This document shows, piece by piece, positions 35,743 to 43,298 of a stretch of DNA of 64,000 nt (position 1 is the stretch's first letter; every line of letters begins with the position of its first letter). Origin of the DNA: Larkinella sp049445795 (GTDB lineage Bacteria > Bacteroidota > Bacteroidia > Cytophagales > Spirosomataceae); NCBI RefSeq assembly GCF_049445795.1, contig NZ_JBMSDT010000021.1, positions 1 to 64,000 of the forward strand. Reading direction: 5' to 3'. Below the pieces are notes generated by a model. The model was not told where the DNA came from. It ran no database searches and saw nothing but the letters and a program-made list of their open reading frames with translations. A program made the translations under genes and the position numbers.

Positions 35743-36330
35743 ATGAAAACCGTCATTATTAAATACAACGCCGGAAATGTGCAGTCGGTCATGTACGCGT
35801 TGGAGCGCATCGGCGCCAGTTACCTGCTGACTGATGATGAAGCCGAAATTCGATCGGCCGACAAAGTCATCTTTCCGGGCGTTGGGGAAGCCAGTACGGC
35901 GATGGCGTATTTGCGCGAACGGGGGTTGGATCAAGTGATTCGGTCGCTGAAACAGCCGGTGTTGGGAACCTGCGTCGGCATGCAACTGCTCTGCCGGTAT
36001 TCCGAAGAAGGTGATACCACCTGCATAGGCGTGTTCGACGTCGATGTCCGGCGGTTTCCAGTCCAACCCGGTTTTAAAGTCCCGCACATGGGCTGGAACA
36101 GCCTGACGGAATTAAAAGGTCCGCTGACCAACGGCTTACCGGATAACGCGTATGTGTATTTCGTGCATAGCTATTGTGCCGACGTATGCCCCGAAACCAC
36201 GGCGGTTTGTGATTACGTCCGGCCGTTCAGCGCCATGTTGCAGAAGGATAATTTTTACGCGGCCCAGTTCCACGCTGAAATTAGCGGCAACGTCGGGCAG
36301 CGGATCTTGGAGAATTTTTTGAAACTATAA
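35743..36330 (+). CDS. hisH: Imidazole glycerol phosphate synthase, glutamine amidotransferase subunit
   Basis: A 195-residue class I glutaminase that supplies ammonia to HisF. The nucleophile is Cys77 in LGTCVGMQLL; His177 and Glu179 complete the triad in QFHAEISG. The usual QFHPEKSG is altered (Pro to Ala, Lys to Ile) but the catalytic pair is kept. It is the first biosynthetic gene after the RAYT and starts 3 nt behind a repeat element. The order hisH-hisA-hisF-hisIE is the common end of his operons; hisG, D, C and B are not in this window. Confidence 0.96.
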   Translation: MKTVIIKYNAGNVQSVMYALERIGASYLLTDDEAEIRSADKVIFPGVGEASTAMAYLRERGLDQVIRSLKQPVLGTCVGMQLLCRYSEEGDTTCIGVFDVDVRRFPVQPGFKVPHMGWNSLTELKGPLTNGLPDNAYVYFVHSYCADVCPETTAVCDYVRPFSAMLQKDNFYAAQFHAEISGNVGQRILENFLKL

Positions 36331-36331
36331 T

Positions 36332-36403
36332 GTACGCCGGAGCGCTGCTCCGGTGAATATTTGTTTGCAGCTTAAAACTCGCCGGAGCAGCGCTCCGGCG
36401 TAC
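36332..36403. repeat. REPIN-like element, family 1 (copy 3)
   Basis: Left arm 36332-36356 is identical to copy 1; the right arm 36379-36403 differs at one base (TCGCC for TCACC). The 22-nt spacer is related to copy 1 in the same orientation (starting ATATTTGTTT). It lies between hisH and hisA, inside the operon. Confidence 0.94.
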
Positions 36404-36408
36404 ATCGT

Positions 36409-37128
36409 ATGCACATCATACCCGCTATTGACCTGATTGAAGGCAAAGCCGTCCGGCTGACGCAGGGCGATTACCGCCAGAAGAAAGAATACAACGCCCG
36501 CCCGCTCGAAGTGGCCCAACAATTTGAAGACGCCGGGTTGACGCGCCTGCACCTGGTCGATCTCGACGGCGCCAAAGAAAAACGCGTTGTGAACTGGAAA
36601 GTGCTGGAGTTGATTGCGGGGAAAACCCGGCTGCACATCGACTTCGGCGGGGGCGTTCAGTCCGACGACGACCTGCGGATTGTGTTCGAATGCGGGGCCA
36701 AACAGGTGACGGGGGGCAGCATTGCCGTCAAAGAACCGGATGTGTTCGAGCGTTGGTTGAGTCAGTACGGGCCGGAAGCGATTATTCTGGGCGCGGATGC
36801 CAAAAACGAGAAAATTGCCGTCAGTGGCTGGGAGGAAGACACGCAGGTTTGGGTCTACGATTTTGTGGAAAAATACGTCGAAACCGGCATTAAGTACGTC
36901 ATCAGCACCGATGTGGCCAAAGACGGTTTGCTGGAAGGACCGTCGTTTGACTTGTACCGGAATTTGCAGGACCGGTTTCCGGATTTGAACATCGTCGCCA
37001 GCGGGGGCGTCAGTGGGATGCAGGACCTGGAAGTGCTGGCCGACATGAATCTGTTTGGGGCCATCGTGGGGAAAGCGATCTACGAAGGCCGTGTGACGTT
37101 GAAGGAGTTAACGAAGTTTTTAAGATAA
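36409..37128 (+). CDS. hisA: Phosphoribosylformimino-5-aminoimidazole carboxamide ribotide isomerase
   Basis: A 239-residue (beta/alpha)8 barrel that isomerises ProFAR to PRFAR, the fourth step of histidine synthesis. Catalytic Asp8 lies in IIPAIDLIEGKAVRL and the second acid in STDVAKDGLLEGP. Phosphate-binding loops DFGGGVQ and ASGGVSG are present. It is flanked by repeats on both sides within the his operon (family 1 before, family 3 after). Confidence 0.97.
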   Translation: MHIIPAIDLIEGKAVRLTQGDYRQKKEYNARPLEVAQQFEDAGLTRLHLVDLDGAKEKRVVNWKVLELIAGKTRLHIDFGGGVQSDDDLRIVFECGAKQVTGGSIAVKEPDVFERWLSQYGPEAIILGADAKNEKIAVSGWEEDTQVWVYDFVEKYVETGIKYVISTDVAKDGLLEGPSFDLYRNLQDRFPDLNIVASGGVSGMQDLEVLADMNLFGAIVGKAIYEGRVTLKELTKFLR

Positions 37129-37134
37129 AGCTTA

Positions 37135-37226
37135 GTTGTTACACAGGGTTAATCAGAGGATATCAGAGTTAACCAGAGATTTCCCTGATCACCTCTGATA
37201 TCCTCTGATTAACCCTGTGTAACAAC
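37135..37226. repeat. Perfect 34-bp inverted repeat, family 3, between hisA and hisF
   Basis: GTTGTTACACAGGGTTAATC... (37135-37168) is repeated as its exact reverse complement at 37193-37226, spacer 24 nt. The arms are not self-complementary, unlike families 1 and 2. hisF starts 9 nt after it. In RNA it would form a very stable hairpin between two cistrons. Confidence 0.95.
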
Positions 37227-37235
37227 CCATAAAAT

Positions 37236-37997
37236 ATGCTGACCAAACGCATCATCCCTTGCCTTGACATCAAGGACGGCCGGACAGTCAAGGGCACGAA
37301 CTTTGTCAACCTGCGCGACGCGGGGGATCCCGTCGAACTGGGGCGCTTGTATGCAGAACAGGGCGCCGACGAGCTGATTTTTCTGGACATTACGGCCACC
37401 GTCGACGAACGCAAGACGCTGATTGACCTCGTCCGGCGGGTGGCGCACGTCGTCAACATTCCGTTTACGGTCGGGGGGGGAATTTCGTCCAAAGCCGATG
37501 TGTCGGCGCTGCTCAATGCCGGAGCCGACAAGGTGTCGATCAACTCCTCGGCGGTTCGGAACCCCGGTTTGGTCAACGAGTTGGCGCAGGAATTTGGCAG
37601 TCAGTGCATTGTCGTTGCCATCGATACGCGGTTTGTAGATGGCGAGCACATCGTTCACACGCACGGTGGCCGAAAACCGACTGAAATCCGGACGATCGCC
37701 TGGGCGAAAGAGGTCGAAAACCGGGGCGCGGGCGAACTGCTGCTGACGTCGATGGACACCGATGGCACCAAAGCCGGTTTTGCGTTGGACCTGACGTCCC
37801 GGATTTCGGGCGCAGCCAACATTCCGGTGATTGCCTCGGGCGGAGCCGGGTCGATGGAGCATTTTGTGGAGGTCTTCACCGACGGGAAAGCCGATGCTGG
37901 TCTGGCGGCCAGTATTTTTCATTTCAAGGAAATCGAAATCCCGGCTTTGAAAGGATATTTATGGAATAAAGGAATTGAAGTTCGTTTAACGGATTGA
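37236..37997 (+). CDS. hisF: Imidazole glycerol phosphate synthase, cyclase subunit
   Basis: A 253-residue (beta/alpha)8 barrel that partners HisH to form IGP and AICAR. Catalytic Asp11 is in IIPCLDIKDGRTVKG and the second Asp in VVAIDTRFVDG. Phosphate loops TVGGGIS and ASGGAGS are visible. Its TGA lies 2 nt before the hisIE ATG, which indicates coupling. Confidence 0.97.
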   Translation: MLTKRIIPCLDIKDGRTVKGTNFVNLRDAGDPVELGRLYAEQGADELIFLDITATVDERKTLIDLVRRVAHVVNIPFTVGGGISSKADVSALLNAGADKVSINSSAVRNPGLVNELAQEFGSQCIVVAIDTRFVDGEHIVHTHGGRKPTEIRTIAWAKEVENRGAGELLLTSMDTDGTKAGFALDLTSRISGAANIPVIASGGAGSMEHFVEVFTDGKADAGLAASIFHFKEIEIPALKGYLWNKGIEVRLTD

Positions 37998-37999
37998 TA

Positions 38000-38605
38000 A
38001 TGAATACGGAAATAGATTTTTCGAAAAATACCGACGGCCTGCTGCCTGTCGTTGTTCAAGATGCCGAAACTGGCAAGGTGCTGATGCTGGGCTACATGAA
38101 CCGGGAAGCCTACGACAAAACCCTGGCCGAGGGCGTCGTCACCTTTTTCAGCCGGAGCAAACAACGGCTCTGGACGAAAGGCGAAACGTCCAACAACTTC
38201 CTGTACGTCAAACAGATGTTGGTGGATTGCGATGGCGACACGCTGCTGATCAAAGCCCAACCCGCTGGACCGACCTGCCACACGGGCGCCGACACTTGCT
38301 TTGATGAAGTAAACCGAGGTAAAGGCCTTTTTCTGAATTACTTGCAGAACGTCATTCGGGATCGAAAACAGAATCCCTCGGAAAGCTCCTATACGGCCGC
38401 GCTGTTCAAAAAAGGCGTTAACAAGATTGCACAGAAAGTAGGTGAGGAAGCCGTCGAACTCGTGATCGAAGCCAAAGACAGCAATGACGACCTGTTCAAA
38501 GGTGAAGCGGCCGACCTGTTGTACCACTATTTGATCCTGCTCGAACAGAAAAATATCGATCTGGACGAAGTCATTGCGGTTTTGCAGCAGCGACACGCCA
38601 AATAG
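38000..38605 (+). CDS. hisI: Bifunctional phosphoribosyl-AMP cyclohydrolase / phosphoribosyl-ATP pyrophosphatase
   Basis: About 201 residues (HisIE fusion). The N-terminal HisI part has DCDGDTLLIKAQPAGPTCHTG, with the metal-binding Asp/Cys cluster. The C-terminal HisE part (from ~110) has KIAQKVGEEAVELVIEAKD and LLYHYLILL. It catalyses the second and third steps of histidine synthesis. ATG 38000 follows the hisF stop by 2 nt; an in-frame TTG at 37994 overlaps that stop and is less likely. Last recognised gene of the operon. Confidence 0.96.
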   Translation: MNTEIDFSKNTDGLLPVVVQDAETGKVLMLGYMNREAYDKTLAEGVVTFFSRSKQRLWTKGETSNNFLYVKQMLVDCDGDTLLIKAQPAGPTCHTGADTCFDEVNRGKGLFLNYLQNVIRDRKQNPSESSYTAALFKKGVNKIAQKVGEEAVELVIEAKDSNDDLFKGEAADLLYHYLILLEQKNIDLDEVIAVLQQRHAK

Positions 38606-38702
38606 GATGGCAAAACATTGCGTAAAAGTTTCCGGTTTGAAGATTGGAGTTGGGTGTTTTTTCATACAACTTGAGTCGTCAAACGTTAAACACTATACGC
38701 AC

Positions 38703-39044
38703 ATGGGTCTTATCATACGCATTCTGATCAGCGCCGTTGGGGTGCTGATCGCCAGTTATGTCCTTAAATCATTCGGCGTTTATGTAGACGGTTTTGGTAC
38801 GGCCATTATCGTTGCCATTGTCCTCGGTTTGCTGAACGCCATTCTGAAACCCATTTTGGTTGTACTCACCATTCCCATTACGATTCTGACGTTAGGGCTG
38901 TTTTATCTGGTTATCAACGTGTTGATGGTCTATCTGGCAGCTTCGCTGGTGGGCGGTTTTCGGGTCGATAACTTCATTGGTGCGTTGCTATTCAGCATCA
39001 TTGTGTCGGTGGTCAGCAGCATTATCGGCTCCATCGTCGATTGA
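38703..39044 (+). CDS. Phage-holin-superfamily-IV-like membrane protein
   Basis: A 113-residue protein with four hydrophobic segments: IIRILISAVGVLIASYVL, AIIVAIVLGLLNAIL, PITILTLGLFYLVINVLMVYL and ALLFSIIVSVVSSIIG. It matches the small YvlD/holin_4_2 family, widespread in bacterial chromosomes and not linked to phage lysis. There is no phage context here. It starts 98 nt after hisIE and ends before a terminator, so it might share the his transcript. Confidence 0.85.
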   Translation: MGLIIRILISAVGVLIASYVLKSFGVYVDGFGTAIIVAIVLGLLNAILKPILVVLTIPITILTLGLFYLVINVLMVYLAASLVGGFRVDNFIGALLFSIIVSVVSSIIGSIVD

Positions 39045-39063
39045 CAATAGCTTGCAATAGTTT

Positions 39064-39092
39064 AAAGGTCAGGCCCGTAGGTCTGACTTTTT
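39064..39092 (+). terminator. Terminator after the holin-like gene
   Basis: GTCAGGCC (39068-39075) pairs with GGTCTGAC (39080-39087, one G-T), flanked by A/T pairs and followed by TTTTT. Probable end of the his region transcript or of the holin-like gene alone. Confidence 0.78.
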
Positions 39093-39158
39093 GCTTTCGA
39101 GGAAAAATTCTTTAACCTTTTGCAAAACAACGCGTTATTTCTCAAAACCGCTCGCACC

Positions 39159-39935
39159 ATGAAAGCCTTTATCGTTTCAATACTCACCCTCTGCCTTGGC
39201 ATTACCACTGCTTACAGTCAATGCAACCCGCCTACGCCCGCCCAGAATGCAGCTTACGAGAAAGTGGTCAAAGAGTTACAAAACCAGTTTAAAAACAATC
39301 CGCCTTCGGGCGACTGGCAGGTGTTCGACGAACGGCATTCGCTCGGCAAGCTGGAACTCAGCGACGAATACGGCAAAATTTTCCGGATTTGCGGGGATCG
39401 TTACGACCTGACGTTTATTCGGGCCGAGGCAGCAAGTCGGCAGAAAGCCCGGGCCGACAGCGCCAAAGCCATTGGCGATACAATCACGCAGCAGCAGCGC
39501 TCGTTTGTCATGAGTACGGATTCAGTGTACCGCGAGGCCGACCCGAACCGCGCCAGCGATCTGGCGAAATCAACCGTGGATATTAACGTGGAGATGAACG
39601 CCGGGAATTACCGGGTCGAGGAGCCGATGAGCAACCGGTTTGCGGCTTCCTACAAAACCGTTTCGGTCAAGGGCGCTCCGCTGGCCCTGCAAATCGTGCT
39701 GAAACCGGGCGAAAACGGTATTGAATCCCGGCCCGAAACCGTTGTGTTGCTCGGCAACTGGAAAAACAATCTCCAGAAAACCAGCCGGGGCGATAAACTG
39801 TATCATTATTCCTACAAAAAAGGTGGTACGATGATCGAAAATCTGGTGGTCACGATCAAAGCGCCGTTTGAGGTGGCCAATGAAATCGTGCAGAAAATTG
39901 ACTGGCAGGCGCTCAGCAACACGCTGACGAAATAG
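39159..39935 (+). CDS. Secreted protein of unknown function
   Basis: A 258-residue protein with a signal peptide (MKAFIVSILTLCLGITTAYSQ). The mature part is mixed alpha/beta without recognised domain; two Cys (positions near 22 and 77) could pair. ATG 39159 was chosen as it begins the signal peptide. The next gene has its own promoter 26 nt after the stop. Confidence 0.7.
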   Translation: MKAFIVSILTLCLGITTAYSQCNPPTPAQNAAYEKVVKELQNQFKNNPPSGDWQVFDERHSLGKLELSDEYGKIFRICGDRYDLTFIRAEAASRQKARADSAKAIGDTITQQQRSFVMSTDSVYREADPNRASDLAKSTVDINVEMNAGNYRVEEPMSNRFAASYKTVSVKGAPLALQIVLKPGENGIESRPETVVLLGNWKNNLQKTSRGDKLYHYSYKKGGTMIENLVVTIKAPFEVANEIVQKIDWQALSNTLTK

Positions 39936-39961
39936 ACGCACAAAATCCCGGTTTACTGTCG

Positions 39962-39969
39962 TATTTTTG
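39962..39969 (+). promoter_or_regulatory. -7 element giving a near-leaderless transcript
   Basis: TATTTTTG (TAnnTTTG) ends only 4 nt before the ATG at 39974, so the predicted +1 falls at or within a base or two of the start codon. Confidence 0.6.
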
Positions 39970-39973
39970 CGGC

Positions 39974-40528
39974 ATGAAAAGTATTGTCGTTTACTGTGGT
40001 TCCAGTCCGGGGACTAATCCGATCTACAAAGAGGTGGCCCGGGAGCTGGGCGAAAAATTTGCCAAAAAAAACATCCGATTGATTTACGGGGGCGGCAACC
40101 TCGGTCTGATGGGAACCGTCGCCGATGCCGTTCTGACAAACGGGGGACAGGTGACCGGCGTCATTCCGAACTTTTTGGCGGCTCTGGAAGTGGCCCACCA
40201 AACTCTGACGGAACTGCACTTCGTCGAAACCATGCACGAACGGAAGTTCAAGATGGTGCAGTTTGCCAGGGGCGTCATCGCGCTGCCCGGCGGCTACGGA
40301 ACGATGGACGAGTTGTTCGAAATTCTGGCGTGGCGGCAATTGAAGCTCTACGACGGGCCGATCGGGGTATTAAATGTCAACGGTTTTTACGATCTCATGC
40401 TTCAACAACTGGATCGTATGGTGGATGACGGTTTTCTGAAAGCCGAAAATCGGGAATTACTTATTGTTTCGGATTCGATTGACGAGTTGCTGATGAAAAT
40501 AGAAGGGTATTGGGCACAGACGTTCTAG
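39974..40528 (+). CDS. LOG family protein (TIGR00730; nucleoside 5'-monophosphate phosphoribohydrolase)
   Basis: A 184-residue Rossmann-like protein with the two LOG signatures: GGGNLGLMG (40-48) and PGGYGTMDE (105-113). Members cleave cytokinin riboside monophosphates or other nucleotides to free base and ribose 5-phosphate, and were formerly mis-called lysine decarboxylases. Cytoplasmic. Its TAG stop shares the CTAG palindrome with the stop of the convergent small membrane protein. Confidence 0.9.
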   Translation: MKSIVVYCGSSPGTNPIYKEVARELGEKFAKKNIRLIYGGGNLGLMGTVADAVLTNGGQVTGVIPNFLAALEVAHQTLTELHFVETMHERKFKMVQFARGVIALPGGYGTMDELFEILAWRQLKLYDGPIGVLNVNGFYDLMLQQLDRMVDDGFLKAENRELLIVSDSIDELLMKIEGYWAQTF

Positions 40529-40749
40529 ATATCATAATCGGTTGGCCTGGAAAATTGTGCGAACAGAAAAAACGTGAAAGCCGCAATGAATAACCATCCG
40601 ATAGTCAGGCCTTTAGCGAGGTAGATATAGCCAAAAACCAGACCCAGCACACACAAAATCACATTAATAACCAGACTGGCCCACTGGCGCTGGGAGTATA
40701 CAGTACCAAATACCGTATGCTTTTTTCTCCGTCTTCTGATCGGTTCCAT
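40525..40749 (-). CDS. Small two-helix membrane protein
   Basis: A 74-residue protein: a basic N terminus (MEPIRRRRKKH), then two predicted TM helices (WASLVINVILCVLGLVFGYIYL and GWLFIAAFTFFLFAQF). No family is recognised. The stop codon overlaps the convergent LOG gene stop within CTAG, which supports a real gene end. Confidence 0.65.
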   Translation of the reverse strand: MEPIRRRRKKHTVFGTVYSQRQWASLVINVILCVLGLVFGYIYLAKGLTIGWLFIAAFTFFLFAQFSRPTDYDI

Positions 40750-40944
40750 CTTCGTAGCGATAATTACGGTATAAAATTGATAAAAAATTGTTAAATAAAA
40801 AGGTCCAAGCCTTTTCTTTAAAAAATATTGGTAGCAAAAAGCGGGCCGTTTGTCTAATCTGGCATTTGATTTGAGTTTCTGGTTCGGTAGACGAATCCGA
40901 ACCCCTTCGTCGTTTTTAACCTGGTAACCTCTACACCATAGCCA

Positions 40945-42522
40945 ATGAAACTTCGGAAATACGCCTTAACCGTGATTTTAGGGATGACGGGATCCCTGGC
41001 GCTGGCTCAGCAAAGTCCGGTATCGAAGGCGGAAAGTCTGGGCAATCAGGTAAATTCGGAATACAACGAAGTGAATCCTGTCATCTCGCCCGACGGAAAA
41101 ACGTTGTATTTTGCCCGCATTAGTCACCCGCAGAATACACACGGGAACAAGGGAAGTCAGGACATCTGGTATTCAGAATTGGGTTCAGGTGATAAATGGG
41201 GGCCTGCGCGACGCATGGGGCCACCGCTCAACAAAGATGAGTATAACTGCGCATATAGCATTACACCCGATGGAAATACGATGCTGATCAAGGGGGCTTA
41301 CAATAACGGTACCTATGAAACGCGCGGTTTTTCGATCAGCAAACGGATGGCTGGCGGCTGGTCGCCCCCCCAGAAACTGAACATCCCCGGCTACGAACGC
41401 ATCAGCAAAGGGCAATACGACTGCGGCTACCTGTCGGCCGACGGCAAAGTGCTGGTGATGGCGTTCAGCGAGAAAAAAAACAGCAAGGAAGATGATATTT
41501 ACGTCAGCTTTCGGCAAAAAGATGGTACCTGGAGCAAACCGATGAACCTCGGCCCGGAAGTCAATACCGATGGAACCGAAACTACCCCATTTCTGGCTGC
41601 CGATGGGGCCACGCTTTATTTCTCAAGCGATCGGCCAGGCGGCTCAGGCAGCAACGACATTTATGTCGCCAAACGGGTCGATAAAACCTGGAAACACTGG
41701 TCAAAACCGGTCAATCTTGGGCCCTCGATCAACACCGATGGCTACGACGCCTATTACTCCGTGGCCGCTTCGGGGCAGTATGCCTACATGACAAGTTTTA
41801 AAAATACTTTGGGCAAAGGCGACATTGTGCGGATCAAGCTCTTCGACGATGCGAATCCGGACGATAAAACCGTTCCGGCCGAAACCCGCCCTGATCCGGT
41901 CGTGCTGGTCAGCGGAAAAGTGATCGACCAAAAAACTGGCAAACCCATCGAAGCGCGCGTCATTTACCAGACCTTACCCGACGGTGCCGAAGCCGGAGAA
42001 GCCACCTCTGACCCCATCACGGGCGAGTACAAAATTGTGCTGCCCTACGGCAAACAATATAGTATGCGCGCCATTGCGCCTAATTTCATTGCCGAAGGTG
42101 GAAACATTGACTTGCGGGAAACCAAAGGTTTTCAGGAAATCAAGGGCAAGGAGTTGAACCTGATTCCGATTGAAGTGGGCCGGGCGGTACGGCTGAACAA
42201 CATTTTCTTCGATGTCGGGAAAGCTACCCTGCGCGACGAATCGTTTCCGGAACTGGACCGGATGGTGACGACTTTCAACGAAAATCCGAAAATGAGCGTG
42301 GAAGTGGGGGGACACACCGACAACACCGGTTCCAACGAACTGAACCTGAAGCTCTCGCAGGACCGCGCCGACGCCGTTCGTGAATACTTTATCGGCAAGG
42401 GCATCGAACCCGACCGCGTGGCCAGCAAAGGCTACGGCGAAGGCAAGCCCGTGGCCAGCAACGACACCGAAGAAGGCCGCCAAACGAACCGACGGGTGGA
42501 ATTTGTGATTAAGAAGAAATAA
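40945..42522 (+). CDS. OmpA family protein with PD40 propeller and carboxypeptidase-regulatory-like domain
   Basis: A 525-residue envelope protein. Signal peptide MKLRKYALTVILGMTGSLALAQ is followed by WD40/PD40-like repeats (VNPVISPDGKTLYFARIS, PFLAADGATLYFSSDRPGGSGSNDIY), a CarboxypepD_reg-like domain (VSGKVIDQKTGKPIEARVIY) and a C-terminal OmpA domain with EVGGHTDNTGSNELNLKLSQDR and NRRVEFVIKKK. Such proteins are common in Bacteroidota, some in gliding or secretion loci; it probably binds peptidoglycan. It is followed by a very stable hairpin repeat. Confidence 0.92.
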   Translation: MKLRKYALTVILGMTGSLALAQQSPVSKAESLGNQVNSEYNEVNPVISPDGKTLYFARISHPQNTHGNKGSQDIWYSELGSGDKWGPARRMGPPLNKDEYNCAYSITPDGNTMLIKGAYNNGTYETRGFSISKRMAGGWSPPQKLNIPGYERISKGQYDCGYLSADGKVLVMAFSEKKNSKEDDIYVSFRQKDGTWSKPMNLGPEVNTDGTETTPFLAADGATLYFSSDRPGGSGSNDIYVAKRVDKTWKHWSKPVNLGPSINTDGYDAYYSVAASGQYAYMTSFKNTLGKGDIVRIKLFDDANPDDKTVPAETRPDPVVLVSGKVIDQKTGKPIEARVIYQTLPDGAEAGEATSDPITGEYKIVLPYGKQYSMRAIAPNFIAEGGNIDLRETKGFQEIKGKELNLIPIEVGRAVRLNNIFFDVGKATLRDESFPELDRMVTTFNENPKMSVEVGGHTDNTGSNELNLKLSQDRADAVREYFIGKGIEPDRVASKGYGEGKPVASNDTEEGRQTNRRVEFVIKKK

Positions 42523-42530
42523 GCGAGAGT

Positions 42531-42578
42531 TGTTACACAGGGTTTATCAGAGACTTCTCTGATAAACCCTGTGTAACA
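42531..42578. repeat. Perfect 23-bp inverted repeat, family 3 (short-spacer copy)
   Basis: TGTTACACAGGGTTTATCAG... (42531-42553) is mirrored exactly at 42556-42578 with only 2 nt between. It sits between two convergent genes and could also stop or stabilise both transcripts. It shares its sequence with the hisA-hisF repeat. Confidence 0.93.
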
Positions 42579-42584
42579 GTAATT

Positions 42585-43202
42585 TTACATCTTCCCCTCT
42601 TTTGGATAATTCGGATGGGCTTTCACTTTCCGGATTTGCCGCAGGTGCCGATCGACGTGGCCCCATTGGTAGATGTAGACCTGGTGCATGTTGCGCGGGT
42701 TATCGCCAGCCGCCGTGAATTCAAACTGCGCCCGCATGTCGGCTTTTGTGGTTTCAGCAAACGCAATCGCCAGATTTCGGTGCCAGAGAAAAAACGTCAG
42801 ATTGTCTTTGCCCCGAAGCAAGCCCAGCGGTTTCGACATTTCCGATGATTTGTGCGGAGTGTCTTCCATGATAAAACTCGCATAATAACTGTCGGGCCGA
42901 CTCGTCTGATTCAGCTCCGGCTGCGGTTTATTCCGGGTGCCAATGCTGATTTCGCGCGCCCAGATGATTTCCCAGAGTGCCAGGTGCTCCACCACTTCGG
43001 CAATCGACCAGCGTTCGGGCGTTTCGTGGAAATGCCACTGGGCGTCGGTCAGGTTGGCGGTTTCGCGAACCAGCTCATCGCGGGTCCGTTTCAGGTTTTC
43101 AACGGTATACTGCTGGTCGGCGGCTGTCCAGAGCCGGGCTGACGGCTGCGCCCAAACCGGGGCTGAGGTCAGCAAAAAGAAGAAAATGATACTACGTTTC
43201 AT
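42585..43202 (-). CDS. Exported DinB superfamily protein (paralog 1)
   Basis: About 205 residues with a signal peptide (MKRSIIFFFLLTSAPVWAQ). The four-helix DinB/YfiT-type bundle has the likely metal-binding triad His73 (EVVEHLALWE), His182 and His186 (WGHVDRHLRQI). DinB-like proteins bind divalent metal and include thiol transferases, but exported ones have no set role. An ATG at 43202 begins the signal peptide. It is adjacent to a second DinB gene with the same orientation. Confidence 0.82.
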   Translation of the reverse strand: MKRSIIFFFLLTSAPVWAQPSARLWTAADQQYTVENLKRTRDELVRETANLTDAQWHFHETPERWSIAEVVEHLALWEIIWAREISIGTRNKPQPELNQTSRPDSYYASFIMEDTPHKSSEMSKPLGLLRGKDNLTFFLWHRNLAIAFAETTKADMRAQFEFTAAGDNPRNMHQVYIYQWGHVDRHLRQIRKVKAHPNYPKEGKM

Positions 43203-43228
43203 GGTGTGAATTGTTTTAGTTGAAGTCT

Positions 43229-43236
43229 CAAAATTA
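43229..43236 (-). promoter_or_regulatory. -7 promoter element of DinB paralog 1
   Basis: TAATTTTG on the minus strand (TAnnTTTG), 26 nt before the ATG. No clear -33. Confidence 0.5.
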
Positions 43237-43298
43237 CGGTGCGTCGAAACGGTGGGATTGTACGTTTGCGACATGGTGGAATAGCCGAAAAGCGGTTT

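Noticed and set aside
34976..36403. CRISPR array from the repeated GTACGCCGGAGC units
   Set aside because: Only three elements, each made of inverted arms and separated by whole genes; no regular spacers and no cas genes.
38703..39044. Prophage signal from the holin-like protein
   Set aside because: The holin_4_2/YvlD family is a common chromosomal membrane protein; no phage structural, lysis or integrase genes are nearby.
42531..42578. Ordinary bidirectional terminator
   Set aside because: It could terminate, but its sequence recurs at 37135 and 32890 in non-terminal positions and lacks a clear T-run, so it is listed as a repeat family.
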